Source of the DNA: Candidatus Poribacteria bacterium
GTDB lineage: Bacteria > Poribacteria > WGA-4E > WGA-3G
Assembly (NCBI GenBank): GCA_009845505.1
Contig: VXZL01000319.1
Span: 1-6,807 of the forward strand
Direction: 5' to 3'
Length of the DNA: 6,807 bases
Positions 1-5,915 of the stretch are shown here, one piece after another. The notes below the pieces were generated by a model. It made no database searches and had not been told where the DNA came from. It was given only the letters and a program-made list of their open reading frames with translations. A program made the translations under genes and the position numbers. Position 1 is the stretch's first letter. The number at the start of each line of letters is the position of its first letter.

Positions 1-30
1 GGAAAATACCTGGTCCCGCTTTAATACGAC

Positions 31-46
31 GGGCAATAAATTGCCC
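31..46. repeat. Short intergenic palindrome, likely one copy of a dispersed repeat
   Basis: The 16 bases form a near-perfect palindrome: a 7-base arm GGGCAAT, two A bases, then ATTGCCC. It lies about 50 bp beyond the end of the minus-strand lipoprotein gene. Neither strand has a U-run directly after the stem, so it does not look like an intrinsic terminator. Palindromes of this style, inside short conserved intergenic stretches, are common as scattered repeats in some uncultured bacterial genomes. Calling it a dispersed repeat is an inference, because only one copy is visible here. Confidence 0.45.
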
Positions 47-96
47 TACTACGAAGGGGTGTTTGTTTTGAACTTAGAAATTATAAAAAAGTCTCG

Positions 97-1296
97 TCAC
101 TTACCAACTGCGTCAAGAAGTTCACTAAGTGCTCTTTTGACGAGCCCGACCGTCTCGGTATTTTGGTGATATTGATAGAGCTTGTCTACCAATCCTTCGA
201 CCGACTGTAATGCCCTCAGCTGCCTTTGAAACGGCTCTCTTTTGAGCAGCTGCACAAGATATAAACGATTGTCTGGATCGGTAACCGTTCCACCAATGAG
301 CAGCATCGTAATCGGCTTTGCTAAGCCGCCCGTGAGTTTGTTTTCTCCATAAATATCAAGCGTATCAATCGCGGCTTGTTTCGGGTCTTTGTTTAATTCA
401 CTGGTAAGGATTTTCACAAGTGGGTCAACAGCAGCAGCATCCTGATGGACGGCGAGTGCTTTTACAAGTGATGCGACGACTTCGGAGTCATCGTCTTCCA
501 ATCCTGCAATGAGTACCTTCGTTGATATGTCTGCAATATCTACCATGGCTTTCGCGGCGGCGCGTCGGACAGCAACATCGCTATGATTTAAGCCGTCGAT
601 GATGGCTTGCTTGTATGTGGCCTCACCGAGTTGATAGAGCGTTGTGTTAATCTCCATCGCCAAGGCAGCATCATCCGTCTGACTTTGCAGGGTTTTTAAC
701 GCGTCTATACTTTTCGCGTCATTGATTTCAGATAGCACCTGTACCAACTTAATCTTAAGAGCAGGCGGGGTCATTTCATCAGTGAGTTTGGCTAAAATTA
801 AATCAAGACCGCCAGAGCCGATCTGGACGAGCATCTCTGTAAAATTTTCGTGAAGTGCGGGATATCTTCCCTTCGCGAGACTCTCGAGAATTATTGTCGA
901 TACTTCGGGTCCCTTATCCACAAGTGCCTGTAAACCGGCTTTCTGTACGCGTGAGGGTGTGCTGAGAATTTGCAGGATCTGTCTCATTTCAGCATCGGTC
1001 AGTTCTTGTATGCGTTGCGTTCGTTGATTCTTGAATTTGGCTTCAACCCCAAGGCTGGCAGCGTCTCCGGTAGCAAGTCCATAAGAATAAGCAATAACAA
1101 GTAAGGCGCGCGGTTCGAGTTTATTTACCTCTTCCTGCTCCGCTTTTTCAAGCAATTCAACGGCTTCCAAGGCGTTCCCGCTATCAATCAATTTACTTCT
1201 GCCGACAGATAGGTTGCTCGGTCCCCTCTGTTTTGTTTCGCAACCGAAACTCGCAAGCAGTAGGACAACCAGTGGAATAATTATAACCTTTTTCAT
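97..1296 (-). CDS. HEAT-repeat probable lipoprotein
   Basis: This 399-residue protein is probably exported and anchored in the envelope as a binding scaffold. The N-terminus has two lysines, a hydrophobic run (residues 4-17) and a candidate lipidated Cys19 in SFGC. The -1 Gly fits a lipobox, but the -3 Ser and -2 Phe are atypical, so lipidation is probable rather than certain. Residues 36-78 look like a TPR-type helical hairpin. From about 105 to 316 there are repeated amphipathic helix pairs of HEAT type, clearest at 228-252 (AIIDGLNHSDVAVRRAAAKA) and 260-283. Such repeats bind protein partners and carry no catalytic residues. The ATG at 1296 is preceded by AGGAGG (1310-1315 on the plus strand) with a rather long 13-base spacer. 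The gene is divergent from the secreted M14 peptidase, so a shared envelope role is possible, but the sequence does not show it. Confidence 0.85.
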   Translation of the reverse strand: MKKVIIIPLVVLLLASFGCETKQRGPSNLSVGRSKLIDSGNALEAVELLEKAEQEEVNKLEPRALLVIAYSYGLATGDAASLGVEAKFKNQRTQRIQELTDAEMRQILQILSTPSRVQKAGLQALVDKGPEVSTIILESLAKGRYPALHENFTEMLVQIGSGGLDLILAKLTDEMTPPALKIKLVQVLSEINDAKSIDALKTLQSQTDDAALAMEINTTLYQLGEATYKQAIIDGLNHSDVAVRRAAAKAMVDIADISTKVLIAGLEDDDSEVVASLVKALAVHQDAAAVDPLVKILTSELNKDPKQAAIDTLDIYGENKLTGGLAKPITMLLIGGTVTDPDNRLYLVQLLKREPFQRQLRALQSVEGLVDKLYQYHQNTETVGLVKRALSELLDAVGK

Positions 1297-1345
1297 TACG
1301 TTCTGTTTTCCTCCTGAAAATGTTTTTTATTCAAGCAATCGTCTT

Positions 1346-1375
1346 AATATAGGAATTAGCGTGTTGCAATGTCAA
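1346..1375 (-). promoter_or_regulatory. Sigma-70-type promoter of the HEAT lipoprotein gene
   Basis: Read on the minus strand, a perfect -35 TTGACA (1375-1370) is followed after 18 bases by TATATT (1351-1346), which matches the -10 consensus at 5 of 6 positions. Transcription would start near 1339, giving a leader of about 40 bases before the ATG at 1296 that includes the AGGAGG ribosome binding site. A weaker second pair lies further upstream (TTGACT at 1452-1447, TATTGT at 1429-1424, 17-base spacer) and may be chance. Confidence 0.65.
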
Positions 1376-1506
1376 GTTATAAGGGGCAGACTACAACACT
1401 ACATTAGGAAAAACATCTCTATAACAATACCACAAAATTTTGAAAAAGTCAAGCGTATATTTTTTGGAAAGTCAGAAAGGATTGCTATGCTGATTGGAAA
1501 AGGGTG

Positions 1507-1535
1507 TTGACGTGCTGTTAAATTCAGGTTATACT
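1507..1535 (+). promoter_or_regulatory. Sigma-70-type promoter of the M14 peptidase gene
   Basis: TTGACG (1507-1512, 5 of 6 matches) is separated by exactly 17 bases from TATACT (1530-1535, 5 of 6 matches). Transcription would begin near 1542, leaving a leader of about 60 bases before the ATG at 1604. It points away from the lipoprotein promoter. The roughly 130 AT-rich bases between the two promoters contain nothing else I can name except a small palindrome, CAAAATTTTG, at 1433-1442. Confidence 0.65.
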
Positions 1536-1558
1536 TTTTGGTATCTTTGTAACAAACA

Positions 1559-1592
1559 AATAGGAGGCGCGCCGGCAGCCTATTCCTGTCGG
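1559..1592 (+). promoter_or_regulatory. Peptidase leader with two alternative hairpins around an AGGAGG
   Basis: A strong Shine-Dalgarno-like AGGAGG sits at 1562-1567, but no usual start codon (ATG, GTG or TTG) follows at normal spacing; the ATG is at 1604. Hairpin A pairs AATAGG (1559-1564) with CCTATT (1579-1584), then GC with GC across an AG/AG internal loop, and would bury AGGAGG. Hairpin B pairs CCGGCAG (1572-1578) with CTGTCGG (1586-1592), including one G-U pair, around a 7-base loop. B would leave AGGAGG free and shorten its distance to the ATG to about 15 unpaired bases plus the hairpin. A and B share bases 1575-1578 and cannot form together. A simpler reading is that GGAAG (1591-1595), 8 bases before the ATG, is the real binding site. 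Confidence 0.35.
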
Positions 1593-1603
1593 AAGCAACT
1601 ACC

Positions 1604-4264
1604 ATGAAAAAACACCTCTCCAAACTCGAAAATATAACACGGTGGTCTACATTCATCTTATCGCTCATCTGTTCAGTGCTGATACAGACTTCGACACAAG
1701 CCCAACTGATGCCTCCAGAAGAAGTCCTTGGGTTTCAGGTCGGTGCCGACTATCAGGTAGCAGGATGGCAGACGGTTTCTGATTACATGCGGCATGTCGC
1801 TGAGAACTCGGATCGGATTCTATTAGAAGCACTCGGGAAAACGACAGAAGGCAATGACTTTCTCATGTTACTGATTTCCGCGCCGGAAAATCTGGAGAAC
1901 CTGGCACGTTATCAAGCGATTCAGACACAGATCGCATTGCCACGCGCGGCGATAACAGCAGACGATCGATCGGAATTAGATGCGTTGGCGCAAGCGGGTA
2001 AAGCGGTAGTGCTGATTAACTGTAATCTGCATTCGACAGAGATTGCCTCATCACAAATGTCAATGGAATTTGCGTATGAATTTGCGACCACGGACAGTCC
2101 ACACATTCAGAAAATTCTTGAAAATGTGATAATTCTGCTCATCCCATCGGCTAACCCTGACGGTCTGGATATTGTCGTGGATTGGTATAACCGCACGGTC
2201 AGGACCCCCTATGAAGGTTCAGAAATCCCGTGGTTGTATCACAGATACACGGGCCACGATAACAACCGAGATTGGTTCATGCTAACACAGATAGAAACGC
2301 AACTCCTCACGCGCGTGCTTTATGAAGAATGGTTTCCCGAAGTCGTCTACGACGTACATGAGATGAGTTATCGCGGGCCTCGATTTGTAATTCCGCCGTA
2401 TTTTGAACCCGTTAACCCGAATATCCCGCCACTTCTACAACGAACGCTTTCGCTAATTGGCGCGCAGCTGGCGTTCGATTTAACAAGTGACGGGTTTACA
2501 GGTGTGCTTTCAAGTGCTGTCTACGATACATGGTGGCACGGCGGATTTCGGACAGTCCCGTATCGCCATAACATGGTAGGGATTTTGACAGAAGCGGCAC
2601 GCGTGGAGATAGCGACCCCAATCTTCCAACCGCATCACACTTTAAGAGGATACCGACGCGGCCTGGACGCATACACACTCCGCACGAATTTTCCAGAACC
2701 GTGGCCCGGGGGATGGTGGCGGCTGCGAAACATTGTAGAATACGAGAAGGCAGCAGCACTGTCAATTCTTGATTTCGTGGCTGAGCATCGGGTGATGCTG
2801 AAGACTAACTTTTACAAGATGGGACTCAACGCGAGAGCAAAAGGAGAAAACGAACCACCTCGGGCGTTTCTCATTCCGACGCAGCAGCGCGACATTCACA
2901 CAACTCTTAAGATGTTAGACATTTTGCAACGCGGGGGTGTAGAGATTCATCAAGCAAACGCACCCTTTACGGCAGATGGTGTAGCATACCCCGCGGAAAC
3001 TTACGTTGTTTTAATGTCGCAACCGTTTCGGGCACACGCGAAGGACCTGCTTGAAGTTCAACGCTATCCAGAACGCCGTCCGTCGCCGGAATCGCCCCCG
3101 GAACGTCCGTATGATATCGCCGGATGGACACTACCTTTACAGATGGGGGTCCGAACAATCTCAGTTGTGCATCCCTTTGAAGCAGATTTAAGTCCAGTTC
3201 CTGTGTTGACACAAGTGGAAGGTCGTCTGGAGGGTGTCCCGGAGCCGAAAGGTTACCTGTTGGAGAATCGAACGAACACTGAAGCGATTGTCCTCAACCG
3301 CCTATTTAATGCGAAATTAGAAGATAATAGCCCGAAGTATACGCTCTATCGAGCAGATCGGGAAATAAACAGTGGCGGTAAAATATTTCCGCGTGGGAGT
3401 ATCTTGATTAGAACGACATCACCACCCGTACAAGAGATGGAGACAATGGAAGCACTCGCGGCGGCGTTCGGCATTCATATTTATGCAGATGAATCTATTG
3501 ATGAAAAGACATTCGATCGGTCGTTCTCAAAGGTGACGGCGCCGCGCTTAGGACTCTATAAGCCGTGGACGGCAAACATGGATGAAGGGTGGACACGCTG
3601 GGTTTTAGATACGCACGAATTCACCTACAGTAGCCTCACGAATGCAGAAATTCAGGCAGGACATTTGGTGGATCGCTACGATGCGATCATTTTGCCGGAT
3701 CTCGGTGCTTCCGGCATTCTCAACGGACATGCAACCGGAAAATTACCGCCGGAATACGTCGGGGGTATAGGCACAGAAGGGTTAGCGAACCTGCGCGCGT
3801 TTGTAGAGGACGGCGGCACGCTTATCTGTCTAAATCGTGCGACAGAACTTCCCTTGGAATACTTTGGGTTGAGTGAGAAGGGCATTGTCAATGTGGTCAA
3901 AAAAGCAAATCAACCGAAAGAAGACGCTTTTTTCTGTCCGGGTTCGCTCCTGCGCGTCCGTATAGATACAAGGCATCCGATAGGGTATGGGCTGGATCGG
4001 GATATGGCGATCTTCTTTAAATCGGGACCGGTTTTTGACGGTGTGCGCGGGGATGTGAAAGCCATAGCCACGTATCCAGAATTCAGTCCACTAATGAGTG
4101 GGTGGCTTGAAGGTGAAAAACGGATTCGGCAGAAAACTGCACTGCTGGAAACATCGCTTGGAGATGGGCGTGTGGTCCTCTTTGGTTTCAAACCGCAGCA
4201 TCGGGGACAGTCTTATGGGACTTTTAAGCTGCTTTTCAACGCGATTTACTATAGCGGTCAGTAG
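1604..4264 (+). CDS. Secreted M14-family zinc carboxypeptidase-like protein with C-terminal amidotransferase-like domain
   Basis: This 886-residue exported metallopeptidase-like protein should cleave C-terminal residues from peptides or related amide substrates. A signal peptide ends with likely cleavage after Ala33 (TQA). The M14 catalytic domain spans about 50-400. Zinc ligands are His143 and Glu146 (HSTE) and His252 (DVHEM). NPDG is at 184-187, the substrate-binding NNR motif at 220-222 and the probable catalytic Glu330 in LTEAA, so all key residues except a confidently placed tyrosine are visible. A middle domain of beta-rich character follows (about 415-640). Residues 645-886 resemble a class I glutamine amidotransferase-like fold of the type often attached to long M14 proteins, with YDAIILPD (692-699) and FVEDGGTLI (733-741). 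No nucleophile Cys is evident there, so it is probably non-catalytic. The length is typical of these large bacterial M14 proteins and much more than the roughly 300 residues of classical carboxypeptidases. Substrate unknown. Confidence 0.9.
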   Translation: MKKHLSKLENITRWSTFILSLICSVLIQTSTQAQLMPPEEVLGFQVGADYQVAGWQTVSDYMRHVAENSDRILLEALGKTTEGNDFLMLLISAPENLENLARYQAIQTQIALPRAAITADDRSELDALAQAGKAVVLINCNLHSTEIASSQMSMEFAYEFATTDSPHIQKILENVIILLIPSANPDGLDIVVDWYNRTVRTPYEGSEIPWLYHRYTGHDNNRDWFMLTQIETQLLTRVLYEEWFPEVVYDVHEMSYRGPRFVIPPYFEPVNPNIPPLLQRTLSLIGAQLAFDLTSDGFTGVLSSAVYDTWWHGGFRTVPYRHNMVGILTEAARVEIATPIFQPHHTLRGYRRGLDAYTLRTNFPEPWPGGWWRLRNIVEYEKAAALSILDFVAEHRVMLKTNFYKMGLNARAKGENEPPRAFLIPTQQRDIHTTLKMLDILQRGGVEIHQANAPFTADGVAYPAETYVVLMSQPFRAHAKDLLEVQRYPERRPSPESPPERPYDIAGWTLPLQMGVRTISVVHPFEADLSPVPVLTQVEGRLEGVPEPKGYLLENRTNTEAIVLNRLFNAKLEDNSPKYTLYRADREINSGGKIFPRGSILIRTTSPPVQEMETMEALAAAFGIHIYADESIDEKTFDRSFSKVTAPRLGLYKPWTANMDEGWTRWVLDTHEFTYSSLTNAEIQAGHLVDRYDAIILPDLGASGILNGHATGKLPPEYVGGIGTEGLANLRAFVEDGGTLICLNRATELPLEYFGLSEKGIVNVVKKANQPKEDAFFCPGSLLRVRIDTRHPIGYGLDRDMAIFFKSGPVFDGVRGDVKAIATYPEFSPLMSGWLEGEKRIRQKTALLETSLGDGRVVLFGFKPQHRGQSYGTFKLLFNAIYYSGQ

Positions 4265-4325
4265 TCAGCAGTCAGTAAAGAGCCATTTGAGGCGAAGCAA
4301 CGTTTACTGGCTGCTAATAGCAGAC
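4257..4325. repeat. 69-bp imperfect inverted repeat spanning the peptidase stop codon
   Basis: The left end holds three 7-base units (GTCAGTA, GTCAGCA, GTCAGTA, 4257-4277). The core arms AGCAGTCAGTAAA (4267-4279) and TTTACTGGCTGCT (4303-4315) are complementary at 12 of 13 positions, the remaining pair being a G-U wobble, around a 23-base loop. The full 23-base arms, from GTC at 4257 to GAC at 4325, are complementary at 17 of 23 positions. The peptidase stop codon TAG (4262-4264) lies inside the left arm. No U-run follows, so it is not a classical terminator. It looks like a REP-type or miniature palindromic element that could stabilise or attenuate the transcript between the peptidase and the Uma2 gene. 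Confidence 0.6.
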
Positions 4326-4347
4326 AGGGAATAAAAAGGAAAACAAA

Positions 4348-4932
4348 ATGTCAGAAACACAACAGAATCAATCAAAACTGCTATCCGCCCAACCCACACT
4401 CTTAACGGCTGAGGATCTGTGGAAACAGCCTGATGATGGCTATCGGTATGAATTGGTGAAAGGAGTCATACGTAGAATGCCACCCGCTGGATTTGAACAC
4501 GGGATCCGATCGGCTAAAATTGGAAGACATCTCGACGCGTACGTTGAAAGACATCAATTAGGCTATGTGTGTGGTGCCGAAACAGGATTTAAAATTGCCC
4601 AAAATCCAGACACTGTGCGTGCCCCAGATGCCGCGTTTGTGCGTCAAGCCACAGTTGATGAGCGGGGTATTTCAAAAGGATATTGGGAAGGTGCCCCCGA
4701 TCTTGCGGTTGAAGTCACCTCTCCAGGTGACACCTACACGGAGGTCGCAGAAAAGGTAGACGCATGGTTAAATGCGGGGTGTGCGATGGTGTGGGTTATC
4801 AATCCGCGCCGAGAAACAGTGGAAGTGTACCGTTCCCCTGACGATATTATTGTTTTGCGTGGAGACGACATCCTTGAGGGTGGTGATGTGATTGAAGGGT
4901 TTCAGTGTTACGTCCGAGATCTATTCGTTTAA
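4348..4932 (+). CDS. Uma2-family (DUF820) putative PD-(D/E)XK endonuclease
   Basis: This 194-residue cytosolic protein belongs by sequence to the Uma2 family, which has a restriction-endonuclease-like fold and is expanded in cyanobacteria and several uncultured phyla. Its physiological function is unknown. Family landmarks are YELVKG (34-39, Glu35), RAPDAAFV (91-98, Asp94), PDLAVEVTSP (117-126, Asp118 and Glu122) and Lys136 in AEKVDAW, followed by a VWVINPRRETVEVYR strand pair (148-162). The Asp94, Glu122 and Lys136 arrangement is consistent with an intact metal-dependent active site. The length is normal for the family. The ATG has a good ribosome binding site, AAAGGA at 4335-4340, 7 bases upstream. 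The gene starts 83 bp after the M14 stop on the same strand with no clear promoter of its own. It is bracketed by GTCAGT-rich repeats, which suggests a separately acquired cassette. I see no partner gene that would define a system. Confidence 0.88.
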   Translation: MSETQQNQSKLLSAQPTLLTAEDLWKQPDDGYRYELVKGVIRRMPPAGFEHGIRSAKIGRHLDAYVERHQLGYVCGAETGFKIAQNPDTVRAPDAAFVRQATVDERGISKGYWEGAPDLAVEVTSPGDTYTEVAEKVDAWLNAGCAMVWVINPRRETVEVYRSPDDIIVLRGDDILEGGDVIEGFQCYVRDLFV

Positions 4933-4934
4933 AG

Positions 4935-4965
4935 GTCGTCAGTCACAGGCTATCAGTTCTCAGTT
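4935..4965. repeat. GTCAGT/ATCAGT-rich degenerate repeat after the Uma2 gene
   Basis: Starting 3 bp after the Uma2 stop, this stretch holds several loosely repeated CAGT units (GTCGTCAGTCAC, TATCAGTT, CTCAGTT). It resembles the left arm of the element at 4257-4325, including the shift from CAGT into an A-rich stretch. Unlike that element it has no obvious complementary right arm. It may be a degenerate copy of the same repeat family. The similarity was judged by eye. Confidence 0.4.
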
Positions 4966-4976
4966 AAAAAGGGACT

Positions 4977-5010
4977 AAGGAATCAATGAATTCATTATTT
5001 TAAGTTCCTT
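4977..5010. terminator. Weak possible bidirectional terminator between converging genes
   Basis: AAGGAA (4977-4982) and TTCCTT (5005-5010) are complementary 6-base arms around a loop that itself holds a perfect 12-base palindrome, AATGAATTCATT (4985-4996). The Uma2 gene and the minus-strand membrane protein gene converge here. On the minus strand a run of five U residues follows about 6 bases after the stem (4970-4966). The stem is short and AT-rich, so termination activity is uncertain. The rest of the 130-bp convergent gap shows nothing else recognisable. Confidence 0.3.
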
Positions 5011-5062
5011 TCCAAATTGTGCGTAAGTTTAACCACCTTGCAGGACAAAGATCTCAGTGTCT

Positions 5063-5644
5063 TCACGCAATATGCAGATACTGGTTTTCTTTCACTAAGT
5101 CCACAACTTGATTTGCAAAATCATCACGACCCATCAAGTCAGAAATTTTAACGGCTATTTGGTTAGCACGTCTTTCATGGTCAATACTGTTGACAAATTC
5201 CAAAATATCTGCGCGAGTTTCTTCTGCTGCGATATCAAGTGCTTTATTAGCACCAAATGCCTTTATCATTTCTAATAAATCGGAATCCGATTTGTCTACC
5301 AACTCAGTGTCATGCTCCATAATAAAGCCCGTGGCGACACGCAATGCAAGTGGGGACAGGGCTGCAGCTATTTTTTCCTTATGGATTCTCTCCTTTCTTT
5401 CTCTCCAGAGTCTTTCCGCCATCATAATCCCAGACATTACAAATCCTCCCGTTTCTATGAAAAGTGTTGATAACAGTAGAAAAAGCGGAATTAAAGCACT
5501 TACGTTGAGTAAAGTGAATTGTAACGATTTCTTTTCGTCTATCCATAGCCAATATGGGGCAATCATTACTGCCGCAAGCCATATTGCTACAGGCATCCAC
5601 TTCTTTATGATTTCTCTCGCGTTCCCACTATCTTCTTTAGCCAT
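5063..5644 (-). CDS. Unrecognised two-helix membrane protein with charged cytoplasmic tail
   Basis: I do not recognise a family for this 193-residue protein. Two hydrophobic segments, about 17-34 (MPVAIWLAAVMIAPYWLW) and 43-63, are joined by a short charged loop (IDEKKS), which predicts a helical hairpin in the inner membrane. Residues 76-92 (MAERLWRERKERIHKEK) are strongly basic and helical, as expected just inside the membrane. The remaining 100 residues are soluble, charged and mostly helical, with an acidic stretch (HDTELVDKSDSDLLEM, 111-126). No catalytic motif is visible. The reading frame has a stop codon directly before the ATG at 5644, so this is the earliest possible start. No good Shine-Dalgarno sequence precedes it; Met17 is an alternative start that barely changes the first helix. 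Base use looks like that of its neighbours. It is transcribed alone, between the sigma-54 activator terminator and the Uma2 convergence. Reality as a gene is likely; function unknown. Confidence 0.7.
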   Translation of the reverse strand: MAKEDSGNAREIIKKWMPVAIWLAAVMIAPYWLWIDEKKSLQFTLLNVSALIPLFLLLSTLFIETGGFVMSGIMMAERLWRERKERIHKEKIAAALSPLALRVATGFIMEHDTELVDKSDSDLLEMIKAFGANKALDIAAEETRADILEFVNSIDHERRANQIAVKISDLMGRDDFANQVVDLVKENQYLHIA

Positions 5645-5679
5645 TTACTTAGGTGTTCATTTCTAACGATTACAACTCA

Positions 5680-5735
5680 GTGGGCATCCCACCAGCGTTT
5701 TCACTCAATATGTGTAGCGTCCAGAGTGCATGCAC
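5680..5735 (-). other. Two small palindromes in the long membrane-protein leader
   Basis: The predicted leader of the membrane protein transcript is about 130 bases. It contains a perfect 5-bp hairpin, GTGGG-ATG-CCCAC (5692-5680 read on the minus strand), and a perfect 10-base palindrome, GTGCATGCAC (5726-5735). They could be leader structure or protein-binding sites, but both are short enough to be chance. No known riboswitch is recognisable, and I see no convincing small gene in this stretch. Confidence 0.25.
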
Positions 5736-5782
5736 ACAATCTCACAGGCAACAAGTTTCTTGTGATGAAGTCGCTGAGAGGT

Positions 5783-5811
5783 ATTTTAACATTCCCAACA
5801 TATTCTGTCAA
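5783..5811 (-). promoter_or_regulatory. Sigma-70-type promoter of the membrane protein gene
   Basis: Read on the minus strand, a perfect -35 TTGACA (5811-5806) lies exactly 17 bases from TAAAAT (5788-5783), 5 of 6 matches to the -10 consensus. Transcription would start near 5776 and run into the gene starting at 5644. The promoter begins about 27 bases beyond the end of the terminator of the sigma-54 activator gene, so the membrane protein is a separate transcription unit. Confidence 0.65.
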
Positions 5812-5834
5812 GAGAACTTAACATATTTTGTCAA
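5797..5834 (-). repeat. 15-bp direct repeat overlapping the -35 region, possible operator
   Basis: On the minus strand TTGACAAAATATGTT (5834-5820) is followed after 8 bases by TTGACAGAATATGTT (5811-5797), 14 of 15 bases identical with a 23-bp period. The downstream copy contains the -35 box of the promoter and the upstream copy sits immediately before it. This arrangement fits two binding sites for a regulator that touches the -35 region, or a duplicated promoter segment. Its conservation elsewhere cannot be judged from one window. Confidence 0.5.
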
Positions 5835-5837
5835 ACG

Positions 5838-5888
5838 AAAATAAAAACCCACCTACATCCCTCCACTGAAGTAGCGATTTTTGGTGGG
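5838..5888 (-). terminator. Intrinsic terminator of the sigma-54 activator gene
   Basis: Read on the minus strand, CCCACC (5888-5883) pairs with GGTGGG (5853-5848). A second stem, CTAC with GTAG (5874-5871 and 5857-5854), lies inside, and the structure is directly followed by the U-rich tract TTTTTATTTT (5847-5838). GC-rich stem plus U-tract is the standard rho-independent form. It begins 28 bp after the stop codon at 5916. A further small hairpin, CGTTT-AAACG, lies at 5902-5915 directly after the stop. Confidence 0.75.
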
Positions 5889-5915
5889 AAGATTTGATAA
5901 GCGTTTCTGTAAACG

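Noticed and set aside
1214..1510. Plus-strand open frame of 98 codons
   Set aside because: It is antisense to the lipoprotein signal peptide and runs through the promoter region; its composition does not look protein-like.
1399..1668. Minus-strand open frame of 89 codons across the divergent promoter region
   Set aside because: It overlaps the peptidase promoter, leader and signal peptide coding region, has no recognisable protein features and no good ribosome binding site; the peptidase start is strongly supported.
4257..4277. Three GTCAGT units as a CRISPR-like or tandem repeat array
   Set aside because: The units are 7 bases with no spacers and form one arm of an inverted repeat.
4348..5644. 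Uma2 plus membrane protein as a toxin-antitoxin or defence pair
   Set aside because: They converge from opposite strands with a 130-bp gap and independent promoters, and neither resembles a known defence partner.
5190..5666. Plus-strand open frame of 158 codons opposite the membrane protein
   Set aside because: It is fully antisense to a frame that encodes coherent membrane helices and a charged tail with a good upstream promoter; the antisense product is Ser/Ile-rich without domain features.
5653..5844. Plus-strand open frame of 63 codons in the gap before the sigma-54 gene
   Set aside because: No ribosome binding site or protein features, and it lies over the minus-strand promoter, direct repeat and terminator that explain the region.
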